Shown piece by piece: positions 1 through 6,857 of a stretch of 14,277 bases of DNA. This stretch comes from Bacteroidota bacterium (GTDB lineage: Bacteria; Bacteroidota; Bacteroidia; Chitinophagales; Saprospiraceae): NCBI GenBank assembly GCA_008501835.1, contig QQUB01000811.1, positions 1 to 14,277 of the forward strand, written 5' to 3'. Both the position numbers and the translations under genes were made by a program. Within the stretch, counting starts at the first letter, position 1, and each line of letters begins with the position of its first letter. The notes under the pieces were generated by a model that had not been told where the DNA came from, did not search any database, and saw only the letters and a program-made list of their open reading frames with translations.

Positions 1-1
1 A

Positions 2-121
2 GCTGCTTCAAAGCAGTTGTCTAGCAAATAACGCAGATGAACGCAGAAATAAATTTGGAAATGAGGATTATGTTCAGCGAATATCAGCGTGCAATAAAAA
101 ATTATTTTGCTTTGAAGCAGC
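2..121. repeat. 120-bp imperfect palindromic repeat element
   Basis: A perfect 14-bp inverted repeat bounds the element: GCTGCTTCAAAGCA at 2-15 and its complement at 108-121. Inside lies a second, imperfect inverted pair, 31-47 against 74-90, matching at 13 of 17 positions. Each of these inner arms carries a six- to seven-base motif repeated at 10-bp spacing (ACGCAG at 31 and 41; TCAGCG at 74 and 84). Both arm pairs share almost the same centre, so the whole interval can fold into one long hairpin. It lies just downstream of the minus-strand lipoprotein gene and has no ORF. It may be a MITE-like or REP-like dispersed repeat. The window starts one base before it, so further left sequence is unseen. 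Confidence 0.55.
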
Positions 122-147
122 CTCCTGGGTTTGATTAATATTTGATC

Positions 148-684
148 CTAAGGTCTGTCATCAATTTCCAGAATCTTGGCCCGGGCCTGTTCATATTCTT
201 CCTTACTGATCAGACCATCCTCATAAAGGTCCTTTAATTCCCTAAGTTTTTCTGCTTTACTTTTAGCCGGACTTGCCGGTTCAGCTTTTAAAGGAGGTGC
301 AGGAACGACAACCGGAGCAGGTTCTGTTGCACCAATTGGGTATAATTCGTAGTGATGATTAGGAGAGTACCCCATCGTCCAGAGAAAAGGAAAGAGGAAA
401 AACACACCTCCGACAATAGCGCCTACATCAGCCTCTTCAGATCGGCAGATCTCTGTATACAAAGGTTCATAACCGGGCTTTTCCAATCTCACAGAAGTCC
501 ATGTGCCTACAATTTTTGTGTCCGTCATAGGGTAGGGAGTCTCTCCAACGTATGCACCGTCAATATAAACTTTGGCGCCGGACGGATGGGAGGAGATCAT
601 GGTGGTACTTGCACAACTTGAAAAGAAAATGGCAATCGCCATCAGCAGGGCAAAGGTGTTTGTAAGTGTCCTGATTGTTTTCAT
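148..684 (-). CDS. PEGA- and SHOCT-domain lipoprotein
   Basis: Predicted 178-residue lipoprotein of unknown cellular role. A basic start and hydrophobic stretch lead to a lipobox ending FSSC, with the lipidated cysteine at residue 24. Residues 27-78 fit a PEGA domain (SSHPSGAKVYIDGAYVGETP, then a YEPL strand), a small surface fold often found in envelope proteins. Residues 87-105 are strongly hydrophobic and may form a membrane helix. A proline/alanine-rich stretch (120-140) leads to a SHOCT-like helical hairpin at 143-174 (KLRELKDLYEDGLISKEEYEQARAKIL), a short module thought to mediate oligomerisation. The start is the first ATG and gives a normal signal peptide. The gene is divergent from the sigma factor at 879 across a 194-bp gap. 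Domain calls are by eye; the function is not known. Confidence 0.85.
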   Translation of the reverse strand: MKTIRTLTNTFALLMAIAIFFSSCASTTMISSHPSGAKVYIDGAYVGETPYPMTDTKIVGTWTSVRLEKPGYEPLYTEICRSEEADVGAIVGGVFFLFPFLWTMGYSPNHHYELYPIGATEPAPVVVPAPPLKAEPASPAKSKAEKLRELKDLYEDGLISKEEYEQARAKILEIDDRP

Positions 685-878
685 AACTTTGAGCTTTATG
701 TGTTAAAAGAATTGGTTAAATTTCGATACAATAAATCAGGAATGAAAGTTTTGCCACCAGGTTAACAATAGTTTATTAAGTGTGAAAATTTGGGCAAAAA
801 AATTAACAATTCCAGGCAACCTTTTTAAACCTTTTAACACCATCAAGTCAAAGGGAACAGTAAACAAACCATTGGTAA

Positions 879-1418
879 TTGGAGAGCAAAGAGCAAAATC
901 TTGTTAACGGCTGCATTAAGAAGGACAGAAAAGCCCAAAGAGCTTTGTATGAAATGTACAAAGTTCAGCTCTTTCGTATTTGCCTTAGATATGCCAAGGA
1001 TCGTCCTGAAGCAGAGGATATGCTGCAGGATGGTTTCATAAAGATTTTTGCAGATATCAAGCAGTATACCGGGAAAGGTTCCCTTGGGGGGTGGTTGAGC
1101 AGAGTAATGGTCAATACTGCGCTGCAATACCTCAGAAAACAAAAAAGAAGGGGGCATACCCTGGAGATTACAGAAATTGCAGACACTCATCAGGCCGAAG
1201 AGGTTATTTTAAGTGACCTTGGAGCAAAAGCTTTGACAAATCTGATTCAAAAGCTGCCACCCGGATACCGTGTCGTTTTTAATATGTATGTAATTGAAGG
1301 ATATTCCCACAGGGAAATTGCCGAGCAATTGCAGGTGACCGAGAGTACTTCAAAATCCCAATTGTCCAAAGCTAAGGCTATGTTGAGGAGGATGTTCGAA
1401 AAGAATTTGGTGGGGTAG
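879..1418 (+). CDS. ECF-type RNA polymerase sigma factor
   Basis: Sigma-70 family factor of the extracytoplasmic-function group, 179 residues, a normal length. Region 2 spans about 22-95, with the core-binding and -10-recognition helices (RPEAEDMLQDGFIKIF and GWLSRVMVNTALQYLRKQKR). Region 4 spans about 117-172, with the helix-turn-helix SHREIAEQLQVTESTSKSQLSKAKAMLRR. It should direct RNA polymerase to a small regulon when released from its regulator. The reading frame has a TAA immediately before position 879, so translation must begin at the TTG there or further in. The next in-frame ATG (near residue 26) would cut into region 2, so TTG is preferred although it is a weak start. The next gene begins 22 bp downstream and encodes a likely partner with a cytoplasmic anti-sigma-like N-terminus. 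The family call is secure; its regulon cannot be read from this window. Confidence 0.92.
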   Translation: MESKEQNLVNGCIKKDRKAQRALYEMYKVQLFRICLRYAKDRPEAEDMLQDGFIKIFADIKQYTGKGSLGGWLSRVMVNTALQYLRKQKRRGHTLEITEIADTHQAEEVILSDLGAKALTNLIQKLPPGYRVVFNMYVIEGYSHREIAEQLQVTESTSKSQLSKAKAMLRRMFEKNLVG

Positions 1419-1440
1419 GGTACTGTTTTATTATTTGATA

Positions 1441-2964
1441 ATGAAATTTTCCAATATGGAAGAAAATTTACATAAAGACAATTTAGAATCACTGTTCAAA
1501 CAAAGGTTTGAAGACCTTCCAGATTCTCCGGCACCTGATGGTTGGGATACACCGTCGGAGGAAGTTTGGGATAAGATCGCTGTCGCTGCCCCAGGCAGTA
1601 ACGGATGGCTTTCTTTTTCCTGGCAAAAACTGATCCTGGGAGTCTTTTTACTCAGTCTGGCGGGAGCTGCTGTTTTTTTCTGGAACCAAAATAAAAACCT
1701 CAAGCAACAGGTAAGACTACAAGCTTCGGAAATTGAATTGCTGAATGAAGAAATCCAACATCAGGAATCAGCTGATGAGGTTTCATCATTGAACCCATCC
1801 TTATCCGACAATCAAAAACAACCTGGAGAATTTCCCCAACAGTCATCCGTACCTTCGGAAGAAAAATCAACGGTGACATCTCATCTTATTAAAGACAACG
1901 CTTTGACGGCCCATCCGGAAAACGACAAAACCAATTTTTCAGTAAACGAATTTGTAACAACAGGAACCCAATCGGATTTTTCCGAAACCGGAGAAACCGA
2001 TGAAAATGGAATTGTCGAAAATAATACTCCGGATGCCGTTAAGGCACCTGATGCCCCTAATGATAATGCCTCCTTAAGGCCTTTGACTGAAGTTCCCTAT
2101 CTGCCTGGGTTCATGCCTGCTCTTGATATACCGGCTCGTGATATGGCCATGACTTCCTTACCGGTAGTTAATGATACCAAACCGATCATTCCCGTAAAAA
2201 GAGTAGGTTTTTATGCTGGGGCTTATGCTGCTCCGAATTTTACTGCCAGCCACACTAAAACTACTACCGGACCACTATTATTCCGGTCATTTGAAAAAGA
2301 GTCCTGGTCTCCTGAACGTGGATTTAAAGCCGGGGTTATTTTGAATGGGCACTGGAAAATTAGTACAGGCGTTGGTTTTTATGATGCGGCTCATATTTCC
2401 CGACAGAAATTCCGGATCGATTATGACCAGACCATTGAAACCCAGGTGGGTGATGAATATGAAAGTACCTATTCCCTGAGTGTGCCGACTTCTTACGGAA
2501 GCACTGACCTTGAAGTAGATTTTCGCCGTTCCTCCTCAGATCAAATCAACCACGGGCAACATGTGTTACTTGATGTAATTGCCAGACAACGCCTCAAGTT
2601 CATTAATATCCCGTTATTGGTCGGTTACGAAACGGGAAAAGGAAGGTTTAGTTATGGCATTCAAACAGGAGCTGCGGTTAACATCCTCAATACAACGGTG
2701 GTGGAGGCTGAAGTTACTTCCAAAAATATGAAGCTAAGGCGACATAATAATAAGCCAAGAATTACGAGACAATTAACAGAAACTCGACGAGTGGGGTATG
2801 ATTATTTGCTGGGAGCCAGCATTGGATACAATTTATCGCCTTCCATTAGATTGTCCGTAGAGCCTGTTTTCAGAACTAATATTACTCCGGTTGTTTCCAC
2901 CGAAGATTTTTCGAACAGTCTGAATTCGTTTAGTCTGCATATTGGTGCGAATTATATGTTTTGA
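1441..2964 (+). CDS. Putative anti-sigma/outer-membrane beta-barrel protein
   Basis: 507 residues from the ATG at 1441; the upstream TTG at 1435 or the ATG at 1456 are alternative starts. The N-terminal 60 residues are charged and cytoplasmic-looking, with a SEEVWDKI motif resembling the short anti-sigma-like segments found in Bacteroidota membrane proteins. A single membrane helix lies at about 62-81 (LILGVFLLSLAGAAVFFW), then a short coiled coil (about 85-110), a long polar, acidic linker rich in Asn, Ser and Pro (about 115-250), and from about 255 to the end alternating beta strands ending in phenylalanine (NYMF), as in PorT-like outer-membrane barrels. It follows the sigma factor by 22 bp and is probably co-transcribed. 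I infer that it restrains that sigma factor and spans the periplasm. If the barrel call is wrong, the C-terminus would be a periplasmic beta domain. Confidence 0.8.
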   Translation: MKFSNMEENLHKDNLESLFKQRFEDLPDSPAPDGWDTPSEEVWDKIAVAAPGSNGWLSFSWQKLILGVFLLSLAGAAVFFWNQNKNLKQQVRLQASEIELLNEEIQHQESADEVSSLNPSLSDNQKQPGEFPQQSSVPSEEKSTVTSHLIKDNALTAHPENDKTNFSVNEFVTTGTQSDFSETGETDENGIVENNTPDAVKAPDAPNDNASLRPLTEVPYLPGFMPALDIPARDMAMTSLPVVNDTKPIIPVKRVGFYAGAYAAPNFTASHTKTTTGPLLFRSFEKESWSPERGFKAGVILNGHWKISTGVGFYDAAHISRQKFRIDYDQTIETQVGDEYESTYSLSVPTSYGSTDLEVDFRRSSSDQINHGQHVLLDVIARQRLKFINIPLLVGYETGKGRFSYGIQTGAAVNILNTTVVEAEVTSKNMKLRRHNNKPRITRQLTETRRVGYDYLLGASIGYNLSPSIRLSVEPVFRTNITPVVSTEDFSNSLNSFSLHIGANYMF

Positions 2965-3033
2965 AAATTGAGTCCGTTTGGAAGTAAATCCTCAGGAAGC
3001 AACTGAAGCATAACTTTTATGGACGGAATGTTG

Positions 3034-3041
3034 TACTTTTG
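3034..3041 (+). promoter_or_regulatory. Bacteroidota -7 box TACTTTTG
   Basis: TACTTTTG matches the TAnnTTTG -7 consensus of Bacteroidota housekeeping promoters exactly. It ends 5 bp before the ATG at 3047, so transcription would begin at or very near the start codon and the message would be leaderless or nearly so. No good -33 TTTG is visible at the usual distance; only a T-run at 3015-3018 is present. This is a candidate, not an established promoter. Confidence 0.45.
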
Positions 3042-3046
3042 GGTCA

Positions 3047-3433
3047 ATGATGAAGATGGTTCAAAATATTTGCAGACTAATTCTTTTAGTTTTTACAGGT
3101 TTACTTTTTGGTTGTTCGTCTGACAATGATAATTCCCTCCGGGAGCAGATGATCCAGCAAACCGTTGAGGATCGTATTCAACGGTATACCATTGAAAAGC
3201 GGAATTCCTGCAGGGAAAAAGCGCTTAAGGAAGCGGGAACTATTGTTGATTCGATCCTGCTTGCCGAAGCTCGCCTGAAACGGGATACTGCGGGAAGACC
3301 ACCAATTCCTGAAAAGCCGGAAATACCAGAAATCGTTCCGGTTGAAGATTCTCTGCCGGTCAAACCTTTTTTCCGTGATTCTACCCTCGAATTAATTGAA
3401 CTGGATTCTTCTAAAATTGGTAACGGCCAGTAA
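3047..3433 (+). CDS. Small hypothetical lipoprotein
   Basis: 128 residues, not recognised as a named family. The N-terminus is a lipoprotein signal: a hydrophobic core (LILLVFTGLLFG) ends in the lipobox LFGC with the lipidated cysteine at residue 23, followed by a serine/aspartate-rich tether. The mature part is highly charged: a helical stretch with many Arg, Lys and Glu (about 32-80), then a proline/glutamate-rich section (PPIPEKPEIPEIVPVEDS) and an acidic end. It lacks obvious enzyme motifs and could be a structural or adaptor lipoprotein. Three Met codons lie close together (3047, 3050, 3056); the first is chosen, but any would keep the signal peptide. It follows the barrel gene by 82 bp and has its own candidate promoter, so it may be transcribed separately. 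Confidence 0.78.
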   Translation: MMKMVQNICRLILLVFTGLLFGCSSDNDNSLREQMIQQTVEDRIQRYTIEKRNSCREKALKEAGTIVDSILLAEARLKRDTAGRPPIPEKPEIPEIVPVEDSLPVKPFFRDSTLELIELDSSKIGNGQ

Positions 3434-3468
3434 TTTCCGGTTTCCACAACTTTTTTTTCACTATTTCG

Positions 3469-3476
3469 TACTTTTG
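3469..3476 (+). promoter_or_regulatory. Bacteroidota -7 box TACTTTTG upstream of cyclase
   Basis: A second exact TAnnTTTG match, identical to the one before the lipoprotein gene, here about 200 bp before the adenylate cyclase start. A T-run at 3451-3458 is the only -33-like feature. If it is used, the message carries a leader of roughly 190 nt (about 3482-3673). That leader contains the perfect 10-bp palindrome GATGATCATC at 3595-3604 and a flanking AATGAAT/ATTCATT inverted pair, so it could fold. Confidence 0.45.
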
Positions 3477-3673
3477 TTAACCAGTCTTTACGAATCCAAA
3501 GTATTTAAGGTATGTTTTACCGTTACTTTGACAGGGCTTTAGCGTTAAGCAAATAGTTGAAGTCTTGTTGAGTTCGATGAGGCATTAATGAATGGATGAT
3601 CATCGTAGATGTTTTTTCTATTCATTCCTGTTTGTAAAGAGGCAGGTTTAAACTATTGACAAATTTTTGATAA

Positions 3674-5332
3674 ATGAAATTATTATACAGTCTGTTTCTG
3701 TTAATGTTTTCAGTTGCGGTTTTTGGTCAGAATGCGACCATTGACCAATTGAAAAAAGAATTGAGCGAAGCAAAAACGACGGAAGAGAAGATGGTGCTGA
3801 ATTTTCAGATTGCCGAAGCTTTTTTAAGAGTTGATGCTGACGAATGCATCAAATATGGGAAAGCAGCGCATAACCAGGCCGTCTCAAAGAGAAATGATGG
3901 AATGTCTGCACGTTCCGCATTCATCATTGCCAAAGGTTATGAGCGTGACCGTAATTCCCGGAATGCAGAGGTGTGGTTTAAGAGTACCCAGAAGTTTGCC
4001 AAGGCTGCAGGATATTCTGACCTTTTGATCCAGGCCACTACCAAAAGGAGTGCAGTGGCTGTCAAGGACAGGAATTACCGCAGGGCCTACGAAATCAACC
4101 AGGAAGCGTTTAACTATTTTAGCCAACGAGGGACCTCCATGAGTGATCTCGACAGTAGATTTGAACGCCAGAAGGCTCAGTTGGAAAGAGAAAAAAGAGA
4201 CCTGGAAAAAGAAAAGGATCAGCTCACTTTTACCATTAATAATCTCAAATTACAAAGTGAGCAATTGTCAACAGACAAAACTCTTCTTGAAGAACGACAG
4301 GCCCAGTTGCTGCAATCCAATGAGCAGAAACAACAGGAGATCTCTGCCAAGCAGGAGGAAATAATGACCATTGAGGAAGAAAAGAAAAAGATCGAAGAGG
4401 TAGCTAAAAGGAAAGAAAAAGAGGTGAAAAGTTTATCCCGCGAAGCCCTTGAGCAAAAAGCTGCACTGGCCGAAGCTACGCTGGAAGCAGAGCAAAGTAA
4501 ACTCATTGCCCAGCAGAGCGAACTGGAGGCTGCTCAAAGCCGTAATCTCAGGAATCAGACGCTTGCTGCGGCAGGATTTTTACTGTTGCTGTTGATTTTG
4601 TTTTATGCGAGGTACAGAACCAAGCGGAAAGCTGCAAATACGTTGGCCGAGAAAAATAAAACGATTGAGGAAGAACGGGAGCGTTCTGATGAATTGTTGT
4701 TGAATATTTTACCGGCACCCATTGCCAGCGAGCTTAAGGAATATGGGAAAGCCAAGGCCAGGAAATTTGATGAAGTAACGGTTTTGTTTACGGATTTTAA
4801 AAACTTTACTCAGATTTCAGAACAACTTACTCCGGAAGAGTTGGTGGAGGAGTTGGATCTTTGTTTTAAAGCCTTTGATTTTATCATTTCCCAATATGAA
4901 GATATTGAAAAGATCAAAACGATCGGAGATGCCTATATGTGTGCCAGCGGATTGAGTGAACGCAGATCCATTCCCTACAATATTGTACGTGCGGCTATGG
5001 AGATTCAGGAATTCCTGGAAGAGCACAAACAGGAACGTATCCGTTTGGGACGACCTTATTTTGAGGCTCGCATTGGCATTCATACCGGACCGGTTGTTGC
5101 AGGTGTAGTGGGTGTGGATAAATTTGCATACGATATTTGGGGAGATACAGTAAATATCGCTGCCCGTATGGAGTCTAAAAGTCTGCCGGGCAAAGTCAAT
5201 ATTTCCGAATCAACCCATAACCTGGTACGCTATAAATTTGATTGTGAATACAGAGGTAAAGTTGATGCCAAAAACAAAGGGCAGATCGATATGTATTTTG
5301 TCAAAGAATCCTTACCTGCTGTCGCGGTTTAA
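3674..5332 (+). CDS. Membrane-anchored class III adenylate cyclase
   Basis: 552 residues. A signal peptide (1-18, cut before QNA) exports a helical TPR-like region (about 20-150) and a long coiled coil (about 160-290). One membrane helix (about 296-312, AAAGFLLLLLILFYARY) leads to a cytoplasmic linker helix and a C-terminal class III nucleotide cyclase domain (about 335-545). Catalytic residues appear complete: metal-binding Asp374 (LFTDFKNFT) and Asp419 (KTIGDAYM), adenine-selecting Lys415 and Asp487 (FAYDIWGD), and transition-state Asn494 and Arg498 (VNIAARMES). The Lys/Asp pair points to ATP rather than GTP. One chain carries all of these residues, so it should work as a homodimer, converting ATP to cAMP in response to a periplasmic input passed through the coiled coil. 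It converges on the TPR gene at 5336 with a 3-bp gap. Confidence 0.93.
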   Translation: MKLLYSLFLLMFSVAVFGQNATIDQLKKELSEAKTTEEKMVLNFQIAEAFLRVDADECIKYGKAAHNQAVSKRNDGMSARSAFIIAKGYERDRNSRNAEVWFKSTQKFAKAAGYSDLLIQATTKRSAVAVKDRNYRRAYEINQEAFNYFSQRGTSMSDLDSRFERQKAQLEREKRDLEKEKDQLTFTINNLKLQSEQLSTDKTLLEERQAQLLQSNEQKQQEISAKQEEIMTIEEEKKKIEEVAKRKEKEVKSLSREALEQKAALAEATLEAEQSKLIAQQSELEAAQSRNLRNQTLAAAGFLLLLLILFYARYRTKRKAANTLAEKNKTIEEERERSDELLLNILPAPIASELKEYGKAKARKFDEVTVLFTDFKNFTQISEQLTPEELVEELDLCFKAFDFIISQYEDIEKIKTIGDAYMCASGLSERRSIPYNIVRAAMEIQEFLEEHKQERIRLGRPYFEARIGIHTGPVVAGVVGVDKFAYDIWGDTVNIAARMESKSLPGKVNISESTHNLVRYKFDCEYRGKVDAKNKGQIDMYFVKESLPAVAV

Positions 5333-5335
5333 GTT

Positions 5336-6031
5336 TTATTCCAGCAAATCGAGCAAATTTTGTGCTTTTTGCCGGTTCCATGACCCTTTTTGGATTTCTT
5401 CCAAAAAGGGTTTTGCTTTTTCAGGTTCATTATGTTTGATATATGCTAATGCAAGGAACCAGGAAGCCTCCAGTTGGAAAGAGTTGAAATCCTCATTTTC
5501 TACAAAGCCTGAAAGTGTTTCAATGGCTTGTTGATAATTGCCCTGATATAGGTGGCTCAGGCCTAAAAAGAATATGTGTCGATCCTCGGCAGCACCTGCT
5601 TCTACAATTTTATCATAATTTTCAATGGCGGTTTCAAACGCTTTATTGTTGTAGGCCGTTGCGGCATTAATTTCAAGTGTTTCAATATCCTGATCTCCTT
5701 TGGAAATTTCCTGATTCTGGAAAAATTCCTCTTGTATATAGTTATCAGCAAGCTGTTGGTAATTGTTCTCAGAAGCATTGAAAAACAATGGATAGGCCAG
5801 GAAAAGTAAAACAACTGCAGCAGCTACTGCTCCCATCCAAAGGTAAATGGTTCGACCCTTTCTTCTCCGGGGTTCTGTTCCCGGAGGGTTGATCCCATGT
5901 TTTTCCTCAAGGATCTTTCCCCACCTTTTCTTCCGGTCTCTGTCAAATTTTGCTCTGAGGAATTTTTCAGTGAAAGCCTCAAGTTCTTCCCCCTGCAGGT
6001 TGTCGTCGGTAAATTTTTTAGAATTATCCAT
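5336..6031 (-). CDS. Membrane-anchored TPR protein, possible sigma-factor regulator
   Basis: 231 residues. The first 60 residues are charged and cytoplasmic, one membrane helix spans about 62-82 (IYLWMGAVAAAVVLLFLAYPLFF), and the rest should be periplasmic. About three tetratricopeptide-like repeats are visible at 120-153 (AYNNKAFETAIENYDKIVEAG), 154-186 (GLSHLYQGNYQQAIETL) and 187-220 (ALAYIKHNEPEKAKPFLEEI), a scaffold for protein binding. It starts 3 bp after the stop of the sigma-like gene at 6035, so the two form an operon and are probably translationally coupled. By position and topology I infer a membrane anti-sigma or sensor partner; the cytoplasmic N-terminus shows no anti-sigma domain I can name. 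Its 3' end overlaps a hairpin that probably terminates the opposing cyclase transcript. Confidence 0.85.
   Translation of the reverse strand: MDNSKKFTDDNLQGEELEAFTEKFLRAKFDRDRKKRWGKILEEKHGINPPGTEPRRRKGRTIYLWMGAVAAAVVLLFLAYPLFFNASENNYQQLADNYIQEEFFQNQEISKGDQDIETLEINAATAYNNKAFETAIENYDKIVEAGAAEDRHIFFLGLSHLYQGNYQQAIETLSGFVENEDFNSFQLEASWFLALAYIKHNEPEKAKPFLEEIQKGSWNRQKAQNLLDLLE
5384..5421 (+). terminator. Terminator of the cyclase transcript inside the opposing gene
   Basis: A perfect 11-bp stem (CCCTTTTTGGA at 5384-5394 pairing with 5400-5410) has a 5-nt loop and is followed on the plus strand by TTTTGCTTTTT. This has the form of a Rho-independent terminator starting 52 bp after the cyclase stop codon. 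It lies within the 3' coding part of the convergent TPR gene, so the same bases also encode its C-terminal residues. On the minus strand the stem is followed by no T-run, so it should act only on plus-strand transcripts. Confidence 0.65.
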
Positions 6032-6034
6032 AAT

Positions 6035-6826
6035 TTAATGATTCATTTGTTTAAAATAACCCCTCAGCTTTTCGATGCATCGCTGTTTCTGCTTACGCAT
6101 TGCTGTTGGGCTCTTTTCATGTTTTTTGGCTATTTCTATCAGTGTACTATTGTTGTAATAAAAGTTTTCGAGAAGCTTTTGACATCCCTCTCCAAGTAAA
6201 TCCCATGCCTTATCCAGAATATTAAGACTGGCTTCTTCGAAGTCATCCTGCTCTTCCGGGATGTCTATTTCGGGCATAGGTTCCTGAATCTTTTCTCTCC
6301 TGATCCACTTAAAATAATACTGCCCGGCCATTTGGGTAAATAAAAATTTCAGGTTGCCGTAGGTGATGCTTTCATCTTTAAGACCTTTGCAAAAGGCAAC
6401 CATAGCATTCATCGTTGCATCGTAAGCATTTTCATAAGAAGCTTTATACTTACCTTGTAAATAATTGAGGCAAAAATCAAAATGAGACAGGAATACCACC
6501 TCAAAGATACTTTCGTCCCCTTGCCTCATCTTCAAGATCATATCATTAAAAGAAGTTTCAGAAAGTCCGAAATTTTTATCCATTAAACGCCTGAATTTAT
6601 TGGTTTCTCTTGTCACAATAATAGTTAATGCTTCATGAAAAACCTGAACAGGCTGGGAGTTGTTTCCGGAAAATTTTGATTCAAGCCTGTCTAGGACGTT
6701 TTGACCTACCAGATCGGCTTCTCGTTTTTTAAATTGATATTCCTTAATAAGGTGGCTCAGCAATTTTGGTAAAAACCTTCTCCAGAATTGCTCAATAGTT
6801 ACGATATAAGGCCCCCTTTTTTCCAT
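6035..6826 (-). CDS. Sigma-70-family-like factor with N-terminal extension
   Basis: 263 residues. The C-terminal two thirds have the layout of an ECF sigma factor. A region-2-like part lies at about 96-180 (LKMRQGDESIFEVVFLSHFDFCLNYL through FLFTQMAGQYYFKWIRREK), then an acidic linker (about 181-198), and a region-4-like helix-turn-helix at about 200-258 (LGEGCQKLLENFYYNNSTLIEIAKKHEKSPTAMRKQKQRCIEKLR). The family usually has about 160-200 residues. The extra 95 N-terminal residues are helical, rich in Lys, Arg and Phe, and unlike sigma regions I know. The ATG at 6826 is the first in frame. The TPR membrane protein follows after 3 bp. Region 2 is divergent, so a non-sigma DNA-binding role is possible but less likely. 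The upstream region is occupied by a palindromic element. Confidence 0.8.
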   Translation of the reverse strand: MEKRGPYIVTIEQFWRRFLPKLLSHLIKEYQFKKREADLVGQNVLDRLESKFSGNNSQPVQVFHEALTIIVTRETNKFRRLMDKNFGLSETSFNDMILKMRQGDESIFEVVFLSHFDFCLNYLQGKYKASYENAYDATMNAMVAFCKGLKDESITYGNLKFLFTQMAGQYYFKWIRREKIQEPMPEIDIPEEQDDFEEASLNILDKAWDLLGEGCQKLLENFYYNNSTLIEIAKKHEKSPTAMRKQKQRCIEKLRGYFKQMNH

Positions 6827-6857
6827 TTTCCAAATACTTGTGAAAGATGCGGCTTAC

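Noticed and set aside
4219..4506. 95-residue minus-strand frame rich in Ser and Cys
   Set aside because: It is the antisense of the cyclase coiled coil (GAA/AAG-rich codons) and carries no independent signal.
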